Source of the DNA: an uncultured Lachnospiraceae bacterium
GTDB lineage: Bacteria; Bacillota; Clostridia; Lachnospirales; Lachnospiraceae
NCBI GenBank assembly: GCA_947644545.1
Contig: CANRZW010000004.1
Location: forward strand, 62,001-126,000
Direction: 5' to 3'
DNA length: 64,000 nucleotides
The notes under the pieces were generated by a model, which did no database searches, was not told the DNA's origin, and saw only the letters and a list, made by a program, of their open reading frames with translations. The translations under genes and the position numbers were made by a program. Below, in pieces: positions 26,212-36,876 of the stretch; within the stretch, counting starts at the first letter, position 1; every line of letters begins with the position of its first letter.

Positions 26212-26898
26212 ATGAAGAAAGCTATCTTGGCAACAAAAGTCGGAATGACTCAAATCTTCAACGAAGACGGAACATTAACACCCGTTACCGTGCTTCAGGC
26301 AGGCCCTTGTGCAGTGACGCAGGTTAAGACCGTAGAGAACGACGGTTACAGCGCTGTGCAGGTTGGGTTTGTAGACAAGAAAGACAGGATCGTTAACAAA
26401 GACAAGAGTGGTAAGAAAGAAGTTATCCACAGACACGGCGTTAACAAGGCGCTGAAAGGCCACTTCGAGAAGGCGGGCGTTTCCAGCAAGAGATATGTAA
26501 GAGAGCTGAAGCTGGAGAACGCAGAGGAATACACGCTTGGAAGCGAGATCAAGGCAGATATCTTTGCAAACGGTGACAGAGTTGACGTGACCGCGATCTC
26601 CAAAGGTAAGGGATTCCAGGGTGCGATCAAGAGACACGGTCAGCACAGAGGACCCATGACTCACGGTTCCAAATTCCATCGCCATCAGGGTTCCAACGGT
26701 GCATGTTCTTCCCCGAGTAAAGTATTCAAGGGTAAGGGGATGCCGGGACATATGGGCTGTGTAAGAGTGACGGTTCAGAATCTTACGGTAGTGAGAGTTG
26801 ATGCGGATAAGAACCTTATCCTTGTCAAAGGCGCTGTACCGGGCCCGAGAAAAGCCTTAGTAACCGTTAAAGAGACAACTAAGGTGAATGCGAAATAG
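26212..26898 (+). CDS. rplC: Ribosomal protein L3
   Basis: 228 residues after ACAGGAGGTAAAGGAA. It opens [19 protein letters not shown]; the central loop [17 protein letters not shown] reaches the peptidyl transferase centre. Slightly longer than the 209-residue E. coli protein, through an insertion near residues 60-100, as usual in clostridia. Early 50S assembly initiator. Confidence 0.98.
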   Translation: MKKAILATKVGMTQIFNEDGTLTPVTVLQAGPCAVTQVKTVENDGYSAVQVGFVDKKDRIVNKDKSGKKEVIHRHGVNKALKGHFEKAGVSSKRYVRELKLENAEEYTLGSEIKADIFANGDRVDVTAISKGKGFQGAIKRHGQHRGPMTHGSKFHRHQGSNGACSSPSKVFKGKGMPGHMGCVRVTVQNLTVVRVDADKNLILVKGAVPGPRKALVTVKETTKVNAK

Positions 26899-26933
26899 TG
26901 ACCTGAGTCACAGATGAAAGGAGGACCATTCAG

Positions 26934-27554
26934 ATGGCAAACGTATCTGTTTATAATATGGAAGGCAAAGAAGTCGGTAAGATGGATTTGAATGATGCGG
27001 TGTTCGGTGTTGAGATCAATGAACATCTGGTACACCTGGCAGTCGTTCAGACGCTTGCTAACAAACGTCAGGGAACACAGAAGGCTAAGACCCGCTCCGA
27101 AGTTTCCGGCGGCGGCAGAAAACCCTGGAGACAGAAGGGGACCGGTCATGCAAGACAGGGATCTACAAGAGCTCCTCAGTGGAAAGGCGGCGGTGTTGTA
27201 TTCGCTCCCGTTCCGAGAGACTATTCTTTCAAGATGAATAAGAAAGAGAAACAGGCGGCTCTGAAATCTGTTCTTACGAGCAGAGTACAGGATAATAAAT
27301 TGATCGTGTTGGATGAGCTGAAACTGGACGAGATCAAGACGAAGAAGTTTAAAGAGGTTATGGATAACCTTAAGGTAACGAAGGCTATGGTAGTGATCGG
27401 TGAGCAGGATGCGAATGTGATTTGTTCTGCAAAGAATCTGCCGACGATCTCCACAGTAGTGGCAAAGGACGTTAACGTATACGATATCCTGAAGGGTGAC
27501 ACGCTGGTGATCACGAAGGATGCCGTGGCAAAGATTGAGGAGGTGTATGCATAA
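26934..27554 (+). CDS. rplD: Ribosomal protein L4
   Basis: 206 residues after GAAAGGAGGACC. The conserved exit-tunnel loop is present ([24 protein letters not shown], read here as [19 protein letters not shown]). In some bacteria L4 represses its own S10 operon through the leader; whether that applies to the leader upstream of rpsJ is open. The stop overlaps the start of rplW by one base. Confidence 0.98.
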   Translation: MANVSVYNMEGKEVGKMDLNDAVFGVEINEHLVHLAVVQTLANKRQGTQKAKTRSEVSGGGRKPWRQKGTGHARQGSTRAPQWKGGGVVFAPVPRDYSFKMNKKEKQAALKSVLTSRVQDNKLIVLDELKLDEIKTKKFKEVMDNLKVTKAMVVIGEQDANVICSAKNLPTISTVVAKDVNVYDILKGDTLVITKDAVAKIEEVYA

Positions 27555-27853
27555 TGGCAGCGATTCAGTATTATGATGTAATCCTCAAACCGGTTATCAC
27601 AGAGAAGAGTATGGCTGGCATGAGCGAGAAGAAATATACTTTCCTGGTTCATCCGGAAGCGAATAAGACACAGATCAAGGAAGCTGTTGAGAAGATGTTC
27701 GAGGGAACGAAGGTTGCGAAGGTCAACACCATGAATCTGGACGGCAAGACGAAGAGACGTGGCATGGTTTACGGCAAAACCGCCAAGACCAAGAAGGCTA
27801 TTGTGCAGCTGACACAGGACAGCAAGGATATCGAGATCTTTACAGGTCTTTGA
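27554..27853 (+). CDS. rplW: Ribosomal protein L23
   Basis: 99 residues, start overlapping the rplD stop (TAATG). [17 protein letters not shown] and [19 protein letters not shown] are diagnostic. Located at the tunnel exit, it docks trigger factor and SRP. An 82-bp gap with its own AAAGGAGAAAAGATC site precedes rplB. Confidence 0.98.
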   Translation: MAAIQYYDVILKPVITEKSMAGMSEKKYTFLVHPEANKTQIKEAVEKMFEGTKVAKVNTMNLDGKTKRRGMVYGKTAKTKKAIVQLTQDSKDIEIFTGL

Positions 27854-27935
27854 TAAAGCGGTTTTATAGATAATGTATGCGGGCCGGACAGACACGGTCT
27901 CGCGCAAAAATCTGATAAGAAAAGGAGAAAAGATC

Positions 27936-28778
27936 ATGGGAATTAAGACATATAACCCATATACACCTTCCAGACGTAATATGACTGGCTCTGACTTTTC
28001 CGAGATTACGAAGAGCACACCCGAGAAAGCGCTCTGCACTTCCTTAAAGAAGAATGCAGGCCGTAACAACCAGGGTAAGATCACAGTCAGACATCATGGC
28101 GGCGGAAGCAGAAGATTATACAGAAACATCGACTTTAAGAGAACGAAGGACGGCATCCCGGCTAAGGTGATCGGTATCGAATACGATCCCAACAGAACAG
28201 CCAATATCGCACTCATCTGCTATGAGGACGGCGAGAAGGCATATATCATCGCTCCGGAAGGCCTGACAGACGGCATGAAGGTTATGAACGGTCCTGAGGC
28301 GGAGATCAGAGTAGGTAACTGCTTACCGTTATCTGAGATCCCTGTAGGTACTCTGGTTCACAATATCGAGTTATATCCCGGCAAGGGCGGACAGATGGTT
28401 CGTTCCGCTGGTAACAGTGCACAGCTCATGGCGAAGGAAGGCAAGTATGCAACTCTGAGATTACCTTCCGGCGAGATGAGAATGGTTCCGATCGTATGCC
28501 GTGCGACCGTTGGTACAGTCGGCAATGTAGATCACAACCTGATCAAGATCGGTAAGGCAGGACGTAAGCGCCATATGGGTATCCGTCCTACAGTCCGCGG
28601 TTCCGTTATGAACCCCAATGACCATCCGCATGGTGGTGGTGAAGGACGTGCACCGATCGGTCGTCCCGGTCCGAGCACACCCTGGGGCAAACCTGCACTC
28701 GGCTTGAAGACACGTAAGAAGAAGAAAGCGTCCAACAAGCTGATCGTGAGAAGAAGAGACGGTAGAAGTATCAAATAG
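27936..28778 (+). CDS. rplB: Ribosomal protein L2
   Basis: 280 residues from ATG 27936 (AAAGGAGAAAAGATC); an in-frame upstream start near 27873 lacks a site. [17 protein letters not shown] at the start and the conserved C-terminal [20 protein letters not shown] near the peptidyl transferase centre identify L2. Confidence 0.98.
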   Translation: MGIKTYNPYTPSRRNMTGSDFSEITKSTPEKALCTSLKKNAGRNNQGKITVRHHGGGSRRLYRNIDFKRTKDGIPAKVIGIEYDPNRTANIALICYEDGEKAYIIAPEGLTDGMKVMNGPEAEIRVGNCLPLSEIPVGTLVHNIELYPGKGGQMVRSAGNSAQLMAKEGKYATLRLPSGEMRMVPIVCRATVGTVGNVDHNLIKIGKAGRKRHMGIRPTVRGSVMNPNDHPHGGGEGRAPIGRPGPSTPWGKPALGLKTRKKKKASNKLIVRRRDGRSIK

Positions 28779-28796
28779 TAAACAGGAGGAAAGATC

Positions 28797-29078
28797 ATGG
28801 CTAGATCACTGAAAAAAGGACCATTTGCAGATGCGAGCTTACTGAAGAAAGTAGACGCACTTAATGCGTCGGGACAGAAGCAGGTTGTTAAGACCTGGTC
28901 CCGCCGTTCTACTATTTTTCCTTCCTTCGTAGGACATACATTCGCAGTTCATGACGGAAGAAAGCACGTACCGGTATATGTTACAGAGGATATGGTTGGA
29001 CACAAGCTCGGTGAGTTCGTGGCGACCAGAACTTATAGAGGACATGATAAGGACGAGAGAAAGTCCAAAGTTCGCTAA
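28797..29078 (+). CDS. rpsS: Ribosomal protein S19
   Basis: 93 residues after [34 protein letters not shown] and [19 protein letters not shown] are typical. It forms a complex with S13 in the 30S head and contacts the A-site tRNA region. Confidence 0.98.
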   Translation: MARSLKKGPFADASLLKKVDALNASGQKQVVKTWSRRSTIFPSFVGHTFAVHDGRKHVPVYVTEDMVGHKLGEFVATRTYRGHDKDERKSKVR

Positions 29079-29099
29079 TTTGAAAGGAGGTTTTCATCT

Positions 29100-29486
29100 A
29101 TGGCTAAAGGACATAGATCCCAGATAAAAAGAGAAAGAAATGCGAACAAAGATACAAGACCTTCAGCTAAGCTGTCTTATGCAAGAGTGTCTGTACAGAA
29201 GGCGTGTTTCGTATTGGATGCCATCAGGGGCAAGGATGTGACAACAGCCCTTGCGATCCTGGAGTACAATCCAAGATATGCATCGAGTATCATTAAGAAG
29301 CTGCTTCAGTCCGCGATCGCGAATGCGGAGAACAACAACGGCATGAATGTGGAGAATCTTTACATCGCAGAGTGTTATGCGAATAAGGGACCGACCATGA
29401 AGAGAATACAACCGAGAGCACAGGGCAGGGCATACAGGATCGAGAAGAGAATGAGCCACATCACAGTTGTGCTTGATGAAAGATAG
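29100..29486 (+). CDS. rplV: Ribosomal protein L22
   Basis: 128 residues after [36 protein letters not shown] and the tunnel-lining hairpin loop [18 protein letters not shown], where macrolide-resistance changes arise in other species, are intact. Confidence 0.98.
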   Translation: MAKGHRSQIKRERNANKDTRPSAKLSYARVSVQKACFVLDAIRGKDVTTALAILEYNPRYASSIIKKLLQSAIANAENNNGMNVENLYIAECYANKGPTMKRIQPRAQGRAYRIEKRMSHITVVLDER

Positions 29487-29509
29487 GATCATATAGGAAG
29501 GAGAACAAC

Positions 29510-30166
29510 ATGGGACAGAAAGTTAATCCACACGGCTTAAGAGTCGGTGTTATTAAAGATTGGGATTCCAAATGGTATGCTGATGCTGAGTTTTCCGATT
29601 TTCTTGTAGAAGACTACAACATCAGAACATTCTTAAAGAAAAAATTATACAGCGCCGGTATTTCCAAGATCGAGATCGAGAGAGCGTCTGACAGGGTGAA
29701 GGTTATCATCTACACCGCAAAGCCGGGCGTTGTGATCGGTAAGGGCGGCGCAGAGATCGAAGTGACCAAGAAGGAACTTTCCAGGCTGACAGACAAGAAA
29801 GTTCTCGTAGATATCAAGGAGATCAAGAGACCTGACAGAGATGCGCAACTTGTTGCAGAGAATATCGCGCAGCAGCTGGAGAACCGTATATCTTTCAGAC
29901 GTGCCATGAAGTCCTGCATGGGCAGAACCATGAAGGCAGGCGCTATGGGTATCAAGGCAGCCGTAGCCGGACGTCTGGGCGGTGCGGATATCGCACGTAC
30001 AGAGTTCTACAGCGAGGGAACCATCCCGCTTCAGACTCTGAGAGCAGATATTGACTATGGATTTGCAGAGGCAGACACCACTTACGGTAAGCTGGGTGTC
30101 AAAGTATGGATTTACAAAGGCGAGGTACTTCCTACAAAATCTAACGCGGAAGGGAGCGATAAATAA
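29510..30166 (+). CDS. rpsC: Ribosomal protein S3
   Basis: 218 residues after AGGAAGGAG. It opens [21 protein letters not shown]; the KH domain GXXG loop is [10 protein letters not shown]. It lines the mRNA entry channel and has helicase activity in the ribosome. The stop overlaps the start of rplP by one base. Confidence 0.98.
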   Translation: MGQKVNPHGLRVGVIKDWDSKWYADAEFSDFLVEDYNIRTFLKKKLYSAGISKIEIERASDRVKVIIYTAKPGVVIGKGGAEIEVTKKELSRLTDKKVLVDIKEIKRPDRDAQLVAENIAQQLENRISFRRAMKSCMGRTMKAGAMGIKAAVAGRLGGADIARTEFYSEGTIPLQTLRADIDYGFAEADTTYGKLGVKVWIYKGEVLPTKSNAEGSDK

Positions 30167-30603
30167 TGTTAATGCCTAAAAGAGTAAAACGTCGTAAACA
30201 GTTCCGTGGATCTATGAGCGGTAAAGCTTCCCGCGGTAATACGATCACTTATGGTGAATACGGTATTGTGGCAATGGAGCCGTGCTGGATCAAGTCGAAC
30301 CAGATCGAGGCAGCCCGTATCGCCATGACACGTTATATCAAGCGTGGTGGTAAAGTTTGGATTAAGATTTTCCCTGACAAACCTGTAACAGCAAAACCGG
30401 CAGAAACACGTATGGGTTCCGGTAAGGGTACCCTGGAATACTGGGTAGCGGTTGTTAAGCCCGGACGCGTAATGTTTGAAATCGCAGGAGTATCTGAAGA
30501 GGTGGCGAAAGAGGCGTTACGTCTGGCAACACATAAGCTTCCATGCAAATGTAAAATTGTTTCTAAAGCAGACTTGGAAGGCGGTGTATCTAATGAAAAC
30601 TAA
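30166..30603 (+). CDS. rplP: Ribosomal protein L16
   Basis: 145 residues, beginning [15 protein letters not shown], with the start overlapping the rpsC stop. [22 protein letters not shown] is the conserved C-terminal half. It helps position the A-site tRNA. Its 3' end overlaps rpmC by 11 bp. Confidence 0.98.
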   Translation: MLMPKRVKRRKQFRGSMSGKASRGNTITYGEYGIVAMEPCWIKSNQIEAARIAMTRYIKRGGKVWIKIFPDKPVTAKPAETRMGSGKGTLEYWVAVVKPGRVMFEIAGVSEEVAKEALRLATHKLPCKCKIVSKADLEGGVSNEN

Positions 30604-30802
30604 TAAGTTTGTAGAAGATTTGAATAAGAAGTCAGATGTAGAATTAGCGCAGGCGCTGGTTGATGCTAAGAAAGAACTTTTCAACCTGAGATTCCAGAAT
30701 GCGACGAATCAGCTGGACAATACGGCAAGGATCAAGGACGTAAGAAGAAATATTGCCAGGATCCAGACAGTGATCACGCAGAAGGCAAAGGCTGCAAATT
30801 AG
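30593..30802 (+). CDS. rpmC: Ribosomal protein L29
   Basis: 69 residues from ATG 30593, inside the end of rplP, so translation is probably coupled. [20 protein letters not shown] and the [11 protein letters not shown] helix match L29. It sits at the tunnel exit beside L23. Confidence 0.96.
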   Translation: MKTNKFVEDLNKKSDVELAQALVDAKKELFNLRFQNATNQLDNTARIKDVRRNIARIQTVITQKAKAAN

Positions 30803-30817
30803 GAAGGAGAATCGATC

Positions 30818-31072
30818 GTGGAGAGAAATTTACGGAAAACCCGTACTGGTAAAGTGACCAGCAACAAGATGGACAAGACGATTGTTGTAGCAATTGAAAA
30901 CCATGTTAAGCATCCGCTCTACAATAAGATTGTAAAGAAGACATATAAGCTGAAGGCACATGATGAGAACAACGAGTGCAATATCGGCGATACCGTTAAA
31001 GTAATGGAGACCAGACCGTTATCCAAGGATAAGAGATGGAGACTTGTAGAGATTGTTGAGAGAGCAAAATAA
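30818..31072 (+). CDS. rpsQ: Ribosomal protein S17
   Basis: 84 residues from GTG 30818 after [39 protein letters not shown] and [21 protein letters not shown] identify S17, an early 16S rRNA binder. Confidence 0.97.
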   Translation: MERNLRKTRTGKVTSNKMDKTIVVAIENHVKHPLYNKIVKKTYKLKAHDENNECNIGDTVKVMETRPLSKDKRWRLVEIVERAK

Positions 31073-31134
31073 TAACGAAATGATTTGGCAGATCAATGAT
31101 CTTGTGACAAATATGGAAAGAAGGAGAAATTAGC

Positions 31135-31503
31135 ATGATTCAACAGGAAAGCAGACTTAAGGTCGCTGACAACACCGGTGCGAAAGAGATCCTGTGCATC
31201 AGAGTTGTGGGCGGTTCTACAAGAAGATATGCGCGTATTGGTGATGTGATCGTTGCTACGGTCAAAGATGCAACACCAGGCGGCGTTGTAAAAAAAGGCG
31301 ATGTTGTGAAAGCCGTAGTTGTCCGCAGTGTCAAGGGCGCTCGCCGCAAGGACGGTTCTTATATCAGATTTGACGAAAATGCTGCTGTTATCATCAAGGA
31401 TGACAAGACTCCGAGAGGAACCCGTATCTTTGGGCCAGTAGCGAGAGAGCTTCGTGATAAACAGTTTATGAAAATTGTTTCACTGGCTCCGGAAGTATTA
31501 TAG
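31135..31503 (+). CDS. rplN: Ribosomal protein L14
   Basis: 122 residues after [39 protein letters not shown] and [15 protein letters not shown] are diagnostic. It contacts L19 and 16S rRNA at the subunit interface and is the binding site of the silencing factor RsfS. Confidence 0.98.
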   Translation: MIQQESRLKVADNTGAKEILCIRVVGGSTRRYARIGDVIVATVKDATPGGVVKKGDVVKAVVVRSVKGARRKDGSYIRFDENAAVIIKDDKTPRGTRIFGPVARELRDKQFMKIVSLAPEVL

Positions 31504-31514
31504 GAGGTGCCGGT

Positions 31515-31826
31515 ATGTCAACATTTAAGATTAAGAAGGGTGATACCGTGAAGGTAATCGCCGGTAAAGATAAAGACAAAGAAGGCAAGGTAGTTTCCGT
31601 TGACAGGAAGAACGGAAAGGTTCTGGTAGAAGGCGTTAACATGATCACAAAGCATGAGAAACCCTCTGCTGCAAACCAGAACGGCGGTATCGTGCAGAAG
31701 GAAGCTCCCATTGACGCTTCCAACGTAATGTATGTTCACAAGGGCAAGGTTACAAGGATCGGCTTTAAGTTTGAGAACGACAAGAAAGTACGTTTCGCCA
31801 AGTCCACAGGTGACATCATTGACTGA
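31515..31826 (+). CDS. rplX: Ribosomal protein L24
   Basis: 103 residues, 11 bp after rplN, site TAGGAGGTGCC. The KOW motif is [20 protein letters not shown], followed by the conserved [13 protein letters not shown]. An assembly initiator of the 50S subunit. Confidence 0.97.
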   Translation: MSTFKIKKGDTVKVIAGKDKDKEGKVVSVDRKNGKVLVEGVNMITKHEKPSAANQNGGIVQKEAPIDASNVMYVHKGKVTRIGFKFENDKKVRFAKSTGDIID

Positions 31827-31850
31827 TTCTAAGAAAGGAGGTCTAAAACG

Positions 31851-32393
31851 TTGAGTAGTAGACTGAAGGAGATGTATAAAAACGAGATCGTAGATGCTAT
31901 GGTCAAAAAGTTTGGATATAAAAATGTTATGGAAGTTCCGAAGCTTGAGAAGATCGTGGTCAACATGGGCGTTGGCGAAGCGAAGGAGAATGCCAAGGTT
32001 TTGGAGATGGCAGTTGGTGATATGGAAACGATCACCGGACAGAAAGCGGTTGTTACCAAGGCTAAGAAGTCCGTTGCTAACTTCAAGATCAGAGAAGGAC
32101 AGTCCATCGGCTGCAAGACGACACTGCGCGGCGACAAGATGTATGAATTCCTTGATCGTCTTGTGAATCTTGCGCTTCCCCGTGTACGTGACTTCAGAGG
32201 CGTTAACCCGAATTCCTTTGACGGAAGAGGCAATTACGCACTCGGTATCAAGGAGCAGATCATTTTCCCGGAGATCGAGTATGACAAGATCGATAAGGTA
32301 AGAGGTATGGACGTTATCTTTGTTACCACCGCTAAGACAGACGAAGAAGCCCGTGAGTTGTTGAGATTGTTTAATATGCCATTTGCTAAATAA
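31851..32393 (+). CDS. rplE: Ribosomal protein L5
   Basis: 180 residues from TTG 31851, with AAAGGAGG 9 bases upstream and no ATG nearby; the next ATG (31872) would cut conserved residues. [21 protein letters not shown] and [17 protein letters not shown] identify L5, which carries 5S rRNA and contacts P-site tRNA. A TTG start on a core ribosomal gene is uncommon and may lower its initiation rate. Confidence 0.96.
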   Translation: MSSRLKEMYKNEIVDAMVKKFGYKNVMEVPKLEKIVVNMGVGEAKENAKVLEMAVGDMETITGQKAVVTKAKKSVANFKIREGQSIGCKTTLRGDKMYEFLDRLVNLALPRVRDFRGVNPNSFDGRGNYALGIKEQIIFPEIEYDKIDKVRGMDVIFVTTAKTDEEARELLRLFNMPFAK

Positions 32394-32407
32394 AAGGAGG
32401 TAAATTC

Positions 32408-32593
32408 ATGGCTAAGACAGCAATGAAGATCAAACAGCAGCGCAAACCGAAATTCTCCACCAGAGAATACAATCGTTGCAAAATTTGTGGTCGTCCACAT
32501 GCTTATTTAAGAAAATACGGAATTTGCAGAATTTGCTTCCGTGAGTTAGCATATAAGGGCCAGATTCCTGGCGTGAAAAAAGCAAGTTGGTAG
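32408..32593 (+). CDS. rpsN: Ribosomal protein S14, zinc-binding type
   Basis: 61 residues after AAAAGGAGGTAAATTC. Cys24, Cys27, Cys40 and Cys43 form the zinc ribbon ([10 protein letters not shown], then CRICFREL). This is the short C+ form; a zinc-free paralogue, if present, would lie elsewhere. Confidence 0.98.
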   Translation: MAKTAMKIKQQRKPKFSTREYNRCKICGRPHAYLRKYGICRICFRELAYKGQIPGVKKASW

Positions 32594-32627
32594 ACAACGC
32601 GGATCATTGATATAAGGAGGAAAAATC

Positions 32628-33029
32628 ATGACAATGAGCGATCCTATTGCAGATATGCTTACAAGAATCCGTAACGCAAATACTGCAAAACATGATACAG
32701 TAGATGTACCCTCATCCAAGATGAAACTGGCGATTGCGCAGATTCTTCTGGACGAAGGATATATAAGGAAGTTTGATGTGATCGACAACGGCAGCTTTAA
32801 GACAATTCATATCACACTGAAATACGGCGAGGACAAGAACGATAAGATCATCTCCGGTATCAAGAGAATCTCCAAGCCTGGACTTCGTGTGTATGCCGGC
32901 AAAGAGGAGCTTCCCAGAGTACTTGGCGGCCTTGGCGTGGCGATCATCTCTACGAATCAGGGTGTTGTAACAGATAAGAAGGCAAGAGAGCTGCAGGTAG
33001 GCGGAGAAGTACTGGCTTTCGTCTGGTAA
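32628..33029 (+). CDS. rpsH: Ribosomal protein S8
   Basis: 133 residues after [37 protein letters not shown] and the C-terminal [30 protein letters not shown] ending identify S8, the translational repressor of the spc operon in E. coli. The final codons form one arm of a hairpin that includes the stop codon. Confidence 0.97.
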   Translation: MTMSDPIADMLTRIRNANTAKHDTVDVPSSKMKLAIAQILLDEGYIRKFDVIDNGSFKTIHITLKYGEDKNDKIISGIKRISKPGLRVYAGKEELPRVLGGLGVAIISTNQGVVTDKKARELQVGGEVLAFVW

Positions 33030-33150
33030 CAAGACGAAAAGAATTTCTAAGGCGTCTGAAAAACGCCGCCCAAGAAAATCTATGTTTCGTCTGCGAGATT
33101 TGCTTCGCAAACTCGGCTGACAGGAGTTTCCAGGGCATCAGAAAATGCCG
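33017..33150. repeat. Cluster of four hairpins in the rpsH-rplF gap
   Basis: TTTCGTCT/AGACGAAA (33017-33039, spanning the rpsH stop), GGCGT/ACGCC (33051-33067), CGAG-TTTGC/GCAAA-TCG (33094-33115, core TTTGCTTCGCA) and GGCAT/ATGCC (33134-33149). The second and fourth share the plan GGC-G/A-T, TCAGAAA-like loop, then the complement. The gap is 184 bp, against 12-35 bp for most neighbours. Confidence 0.75.
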
Positions 33151-33213
33151 CATTGAAATGGATATTGCATTGCAAGAGTAAATGATTTCACAATAAAAAC
33201 AGGAGGTACGGGC

Positions 33214-33756
33214 ATGTCACGTATAGGAAGAATGCCAATCGCGATTCCCGCAGGTGTGACTGTGGAGGTTGCAGAAAATAATAAAGTGACTGTAAAAGGT
33301 CCCAAAGGAACACTTGAGAGAGTGCTTCCGGCAGAGATGGAGATTAAGGTAGAAGGCGATCAGGTAGTAGTATCCAGACCGAATGATTTGAAGAAGATGA
33401 GATCCTTCCATGGTCTGACCAGAACGCTGATCAATAATATGGTAGTCGGCGTTACGGCAGGTTATGAGAAGAAGCTGGAAGTAAACGGTGTTGGTTACAG
33501 AGCATCGAAGTCCGGTAAGACTTTGACGCTGAACCTTGGGTACTCTCATCCGGTTGAGATGACTGACCCCGAGGGGATCGAGACTGTCATGGAAGGACAG
33601 AACGTGATCATCGTCAAAGGTATTGATAAAGAAAAAGTTGGTCAATTTGCGGCTGAAATCAGAGACAAGAGAAGACCGGAGCCTTACAAGGGTAAAGGTA
33701 TCAAATATGCTGATGAGACAATTAGGCGTAAAGTTGGTAAGACTGGTAAGAAATAA
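33214..33756 (+). CDS. rplF: Ribosomal protein L6
   Basis: 180 residues after [33 protein letters not shown] at the start and [16 protein letters not shown] near the end are the L6 signatures. It binds near the sarcin-ricin loop and factor site. Confidence 0.98.
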   Translation: MSRIGRMPIAIPAGVTVEVAENNKVTVKGPKGTLERVLPAEMEIKVEGDQVVVSRPNDLKKMRSFHGLTRTLINNMVVGVTAGYEKKLEVNGVGYRASKSGKTLTLNLGYSHPVEMTDPEGIETVMEGQNVIIVKGIDKEKVGQFAAEIRDKRRPEPYKGKGIKYADETIRRKVGKTGKK

Positions 33757-33777
33757 TCGAAAGGAGCATGGGTAAAA

Positions 33778-34146
33778 ATGGTTAAGAAAGAATCAAGACA
33801 AAAAGTTCGTGTAAAAAAACACAACAGAGTGCGTAACCGTTTCAGCGGCACGCCCGAGAGACCTCGTCTTGCTGTGTTTAGAAGCAACAATCATATGTAT
33901 GCTCAGATTATTGACGATACAGTTGGAAATACTTTAGTTGCAGCTTCTACTCTTGAGAAGGATGTGAAGTCTGAGCTTGAGAAGACCAATAACGTTGATG
34001 CAGCAGCATATTTGGGAACGGTAATCGCTAAGAGAGCAATTGAAAAAGGCATTAAGACGGTTGTCTTTGACAGAGGCGGCTTTATATACCAGGGTAAGAT
34101 TGCAGCATTAGCTGATGCGGCCAGAGAAGCTGGCTTAGAATTCTAG
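33778..34146 (+). CDS. rplR: Ribosomal protein L18
   Basis: 122 residues after [32 protein letters not shown] and [23 protein letters not shown] match L18, a 5S rRNA-binding protein working with L5. Confidence 0.97.
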   Translation: MVKKESRQKVRVKKHNRVRNRFSGTPERPRLAVFRSNNHMYAQIIDDTVGNTLVAASTLEKDVKSELEKTNNVDAAAYLGTVIAKRAIEKGIKTVVFDRGGFIYQGKIAALADAAREAGLEF

Positions 34147-34165
34147 GAAGGGGGAAGAAGATCAC

Positions 34166-34675
34166 ATGAGACGTACAATCATTGATATAAGTCAGTTGGA
34201 ACTGACTGAAAAAGTAGTAACGATCAAACGTGTTACGAAGGTTGTTAAAGGCGGTCGTAATATGCGCTTTACGGCACTGGTAGTTGTCGGTGACGGTAAC
34301 GGATATGTTGGGGCAGGCTTAGGTAAGGCAACTGAAATCCCTGAAGCAATTCGTAAAGGTAAGGAAGATGCGATCAAGAATCTGGTTCCGGTTGCACTGG
34401 ATGAGAAGAACAGTATCACACATGATTTTATTGGAAAATTCGGCTCCGCTTCCGTTCTTTTGAAGAGGGCTCCGGAAGGTACCGGTATCATCGCAGGCGG
34501 TCCTGCTCGTATTGTATGTGAGCTTGCAGGCATCAAGAATATCCGTACGAAATCTTTGGGTTCCAATAATAAGCAGAACGTTGTACTTGCTACAATCGCA
34601 GGTTTAAGCCAGTTAAAGACTCCTGAAGAAGTAGCTAAGAACCGCGGCAAAGCTGTGGAAGAAGTCCGCGCTTAG
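34166..34675 (+). CDS. rpsE: Ribosomal protein S5
   Basis: 169 residues. [20 protein letters not shown] (the loop where spectinomycin-resistance changes occur), [18 protein letters not shown] and [12 protein letters not shown] identify S5. It contributes to decoding fidelity. Confidence 0.98.
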   Translation: MRRTIIDISQLELTEKVVTIKRVTKVVKGGRNMRFTALVVVGDGNGYVGAGLGKATEIPEAIRKGKEDAIKNLVPVALDEKNSITHDFIGKFGSASVLLKRAPEGTGIIAGGPARIVCELAGIKNIRTKSLGSNNKQNVVLATIAGLSQLKTPEEVAKNRGKAVEEVRA

Positions 34676-34715
34676 GCTGCCGGAAGTTTTTTGGAAGATT
34701 TAGGAGGAAGAAAAG

Positions 34716-34916
34716 ATGGCAGAAAATAAGGAAACAGGTAAGAAATTAAAGATTACTTTGGTGAAATCTACCATTGGCCAGGTTCCCAAGAGCAGAGCGA
34801 CCATTGCAGCTATGGGGCTTCGCAAGATCAATCAGTCAGTTGAGCTGCCTGATAATGCGTCAACCAGAGGCCAGATCCAGAGAGTAAGACATATGGTTAA
34901 AGTAGAGGAAGTATAG
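34716..34916 (+). CDS. rpmD: Ribosomal protein L30
   Basis: 66 residues after TTAGGAGGAAG. The core [20 protein letters not shown] and the [16 protein letters not shown] end match L30. It carries a slightly extended N-terminus ([10 protein letters not shown]) compared with the 59-residue B. subtilis protein. Confidence 0.97.
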   Translation: MAENKETGKKLKITLVKSTIGQVPKSRATIAAMGLRKINQSVELPDNASTRGQIQRVRHMVKVEEV

Positions 34917-34933
34917 ATAAAGGAGGTGTCACA

Positions 34934-35374
34934 ATGGAATTATCAAATTTAAGACCCGCGGAAGGGTCAGTGCATAGTGATAATTTTAGAAGAGGCCGTG
35001 GACATGGTTCGGGTAACGGAAAGACAGCCGGCAAGGGACACAAAGGTCAGAAGGCTCGTTCCGGCGCACCGAGACCGGGCTTTGAAGGTGGACAGATGCC
35101 ATTATACAGACGTCTTCCCAAGAGAGGATTTAAATGCAGAAATTCTAAAGAGATTGTTGCGATCAATTTAAGTGCACTGGAAGTATTTGACAATGGCGCG
35201 ACTGTTGATGTCGATGCATTGATCGAAAAGGGAATCGTAAAACATCCTCGTGATGGTGTTAAGATTCTTGGAAACGGAGAACTTACCAAGAAGCTCGATG
35301 TGAAGGTAGGTGCCTTCAGTGCATCCGCTAAGGAGAAAATCGAGGCGCTTGGTGGAACAGCAGAGGTGATTTAA
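34934..35374 (+). CDS. rplO: Ribosomal protein L15
   Basis: 146 residues after [36 protein letters not shown] and the glycine-rich [15 protein letters not shown] are diagnostic. Late 50S assembly protein. The stop overlaps the secY start by one base. Confidence 0.98.
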   Translation: MELSNLRPAEGSVHSDNFRRGRGHGSGNGKTAGKGHKGQKARSGAPRPGFEGGQMPLYRRLPKRGFKCRNSKEIVAINLSALEVFDNGATVDVDALIEKGIVKHPRDGVKILGNGELTKKLDVKVGAFSASAKEKIEALGGTAEVI

Positions 35375-36693
35375 TGTTAACAACCTTAAAGAATGCGTTT
35401 AAGATCAAGGAGATCAGGAAGAAACTTTTGTTTACGTTTTTGATGTTAGTTGTGATCCGTTTAGGATCACAGCTCCCGGTTCCGGGTATCAATACGAACT
35501 TCTTTGCGAATTGGTTTGAACAGCAGACACAGACAGGTGATGCTTTCGGTTTCCTGAATGCTTTTACGGGTGGATCATTCCTACGAATGTCTATTCTTGC
35601 ATTGAATATAACACCGTATATTACTTCTTCCATTATTATGCAGCTGATGACGATTGCGATTCCGAAGTTAGAGGAAATGCAGCGTGACGGCGCTGACGGA
35701 AGGAAGAAGATTGCATCCATTACAAGATATGTTACGGTAGCGCTTGCATTGATCGAGGCCAGTGCCATGGCTATTGGTTTCGGCCGTCAGGGACTTCTGC
35801 AGACTTACAATGTGTTTAATGTCATTACAGTCATTGCAGCACTGACTGCAGGAAGTGCATTCCTGATGTGGATCGGTGAGCGAATCACGGAAAATGGTGT
35901 CGGCAACGGTATTTCCATCGTCCTGACGATCAACATCCTTTCGAGTGTTCCGCAGGATATCACGCAGCTTTTTCAACAGTTTGTTATCGGCAGGTCAATC
36001 GCCAAGGGCGTGGTGGCAGCAATCATCATCATTGCGGTTATATTGCTGATGGTAGTGCTCGTTATCATTCTGAATGATGGCGTGCGCAGAATTCCGGTAC
36101 AGTATGCCAAGAAGGTACAGGGCAGAAAGATGGTTGGCGGACAGACGACCAACCTTCCGCTGAAGGTTAATACGGCGGGTGTGATTCCGGTCATCTTTGC
36201 ATCGTCGTTACTGCAGATTCCGAGTATTGTCAGCTCACTCTTTAATATTGACGGTTCGGGCGTGTGGGGCCATATTGTGATGGGAATGAACTCCAATTAC
36301 TGGTGCAACCCGGAACGGCCGGTTTATTCTATCGGTTTGATTGTATATATTGTGCTTGTTATTGTTTTCGCATATTTCTATACGTCCATCACTTTTAATC
36401 CGATAGAGATTGCGGAGAACATGAAGAAACAGGGTGGTTTTATCCCGGGAATCAGACCTGGTAAACCTACCAGCGAATATCTAACGAGAGTGCTCAACCA
36501 CATTGTCTTCATTGGTGCAGTAGGACTTACGATCGTATGTGTTGTGCCGTATTTCTTTAATGGTATTTTTGGTGCAAGCGTATCTTTCAGTGGAACAAGC
36601 CTGATCATTATTGTCAGTGTTGTTCTTGAGACGATCAAACAGATTGAATCTCAGATGCTGGTTCGTAATTATAAAGGATTCTTAAACGACTAA
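35374..36693 (+). CDS. secY: Preprotein translocase subunit SecY
   Basis: 439 residues with ten hydrophobic segments. KEIRKKLLFTFLMLVVIRLGSQLPVPGI opens TM1, GIYPSSI-like GSFLRMSILALNITPYITSSII is the plug region, and GFIPGIRPGKPTSEYL is the conserved cytoplasmic loop that meets ribosome and SecA. Translationally coupled to rplO. It forms the SecYEG membrane channel. Confidence 0.98.
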   Translation: MLTTLKNAFKIKEIRKKLLFTFLMLVVIRLGSQLPVPGINTNFFANWFEQQTQTGDAFGFLNAFTGGSFLRMSILALNITPYITSSIIMQLMTIAIPKLEEMQRDGADGRKKIASITRYVTVALALIEASAMAIGFGRQGLLQTYNVFNVITVIAALTAGSAFLMWIGERITENGVGNGISIVLTINILSSVPQDITQLFQQFVIGRSIAKGVVAAIIIIAVILLMVVLVIILNDGVRRIPVQYAKKVQGRKMVGGQTTNLPLKVNTAGVIPVIFASSLLQIPSIVSSLFNIDGSGVWGHIVMGMNSNYWCNPERPVYSIGLIVYIVLVIVFAYFYTSITFNPIEIAENMKKQGGFIPGIRPGKPTSEYLTRVLNHIVFIGAVGLTIVCVVPYFFNGIFGASVSFSGTSLIIIVSVVLETIKQIESQMLVRNYKGFLND

Positions 36694-36708
36694 TGAATAT
36701 GGGAATGG

Positions 36709-36742
36709 AAGGGACGGCAGGATGACTGAGACGTCCCTTTCT
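36709..36742 (+). terminator. Hairpin with short T-run between secY and adk
   Basis: AAGGGACG (36709-36716) pairs with CGTCCCTT (36732-36739), followed by TCTC. It may attenuate transcription between the ribosomal genes and adk-map; it is weak as a full terminator. Confidence 0.4.
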
Positions 36743-36876
36743 CGCTCAATAGTCCGACAAACTGAACGGGTTCGGTTTGAATTTGTACAGAAGCGTTACT
36801 AGGCTGTTGATCGCAGAGCAGAATTTCAGATTTTGCCCGCGTCCTCAGCGTGAAGCGCTTCGGAATGGAGAAAATT

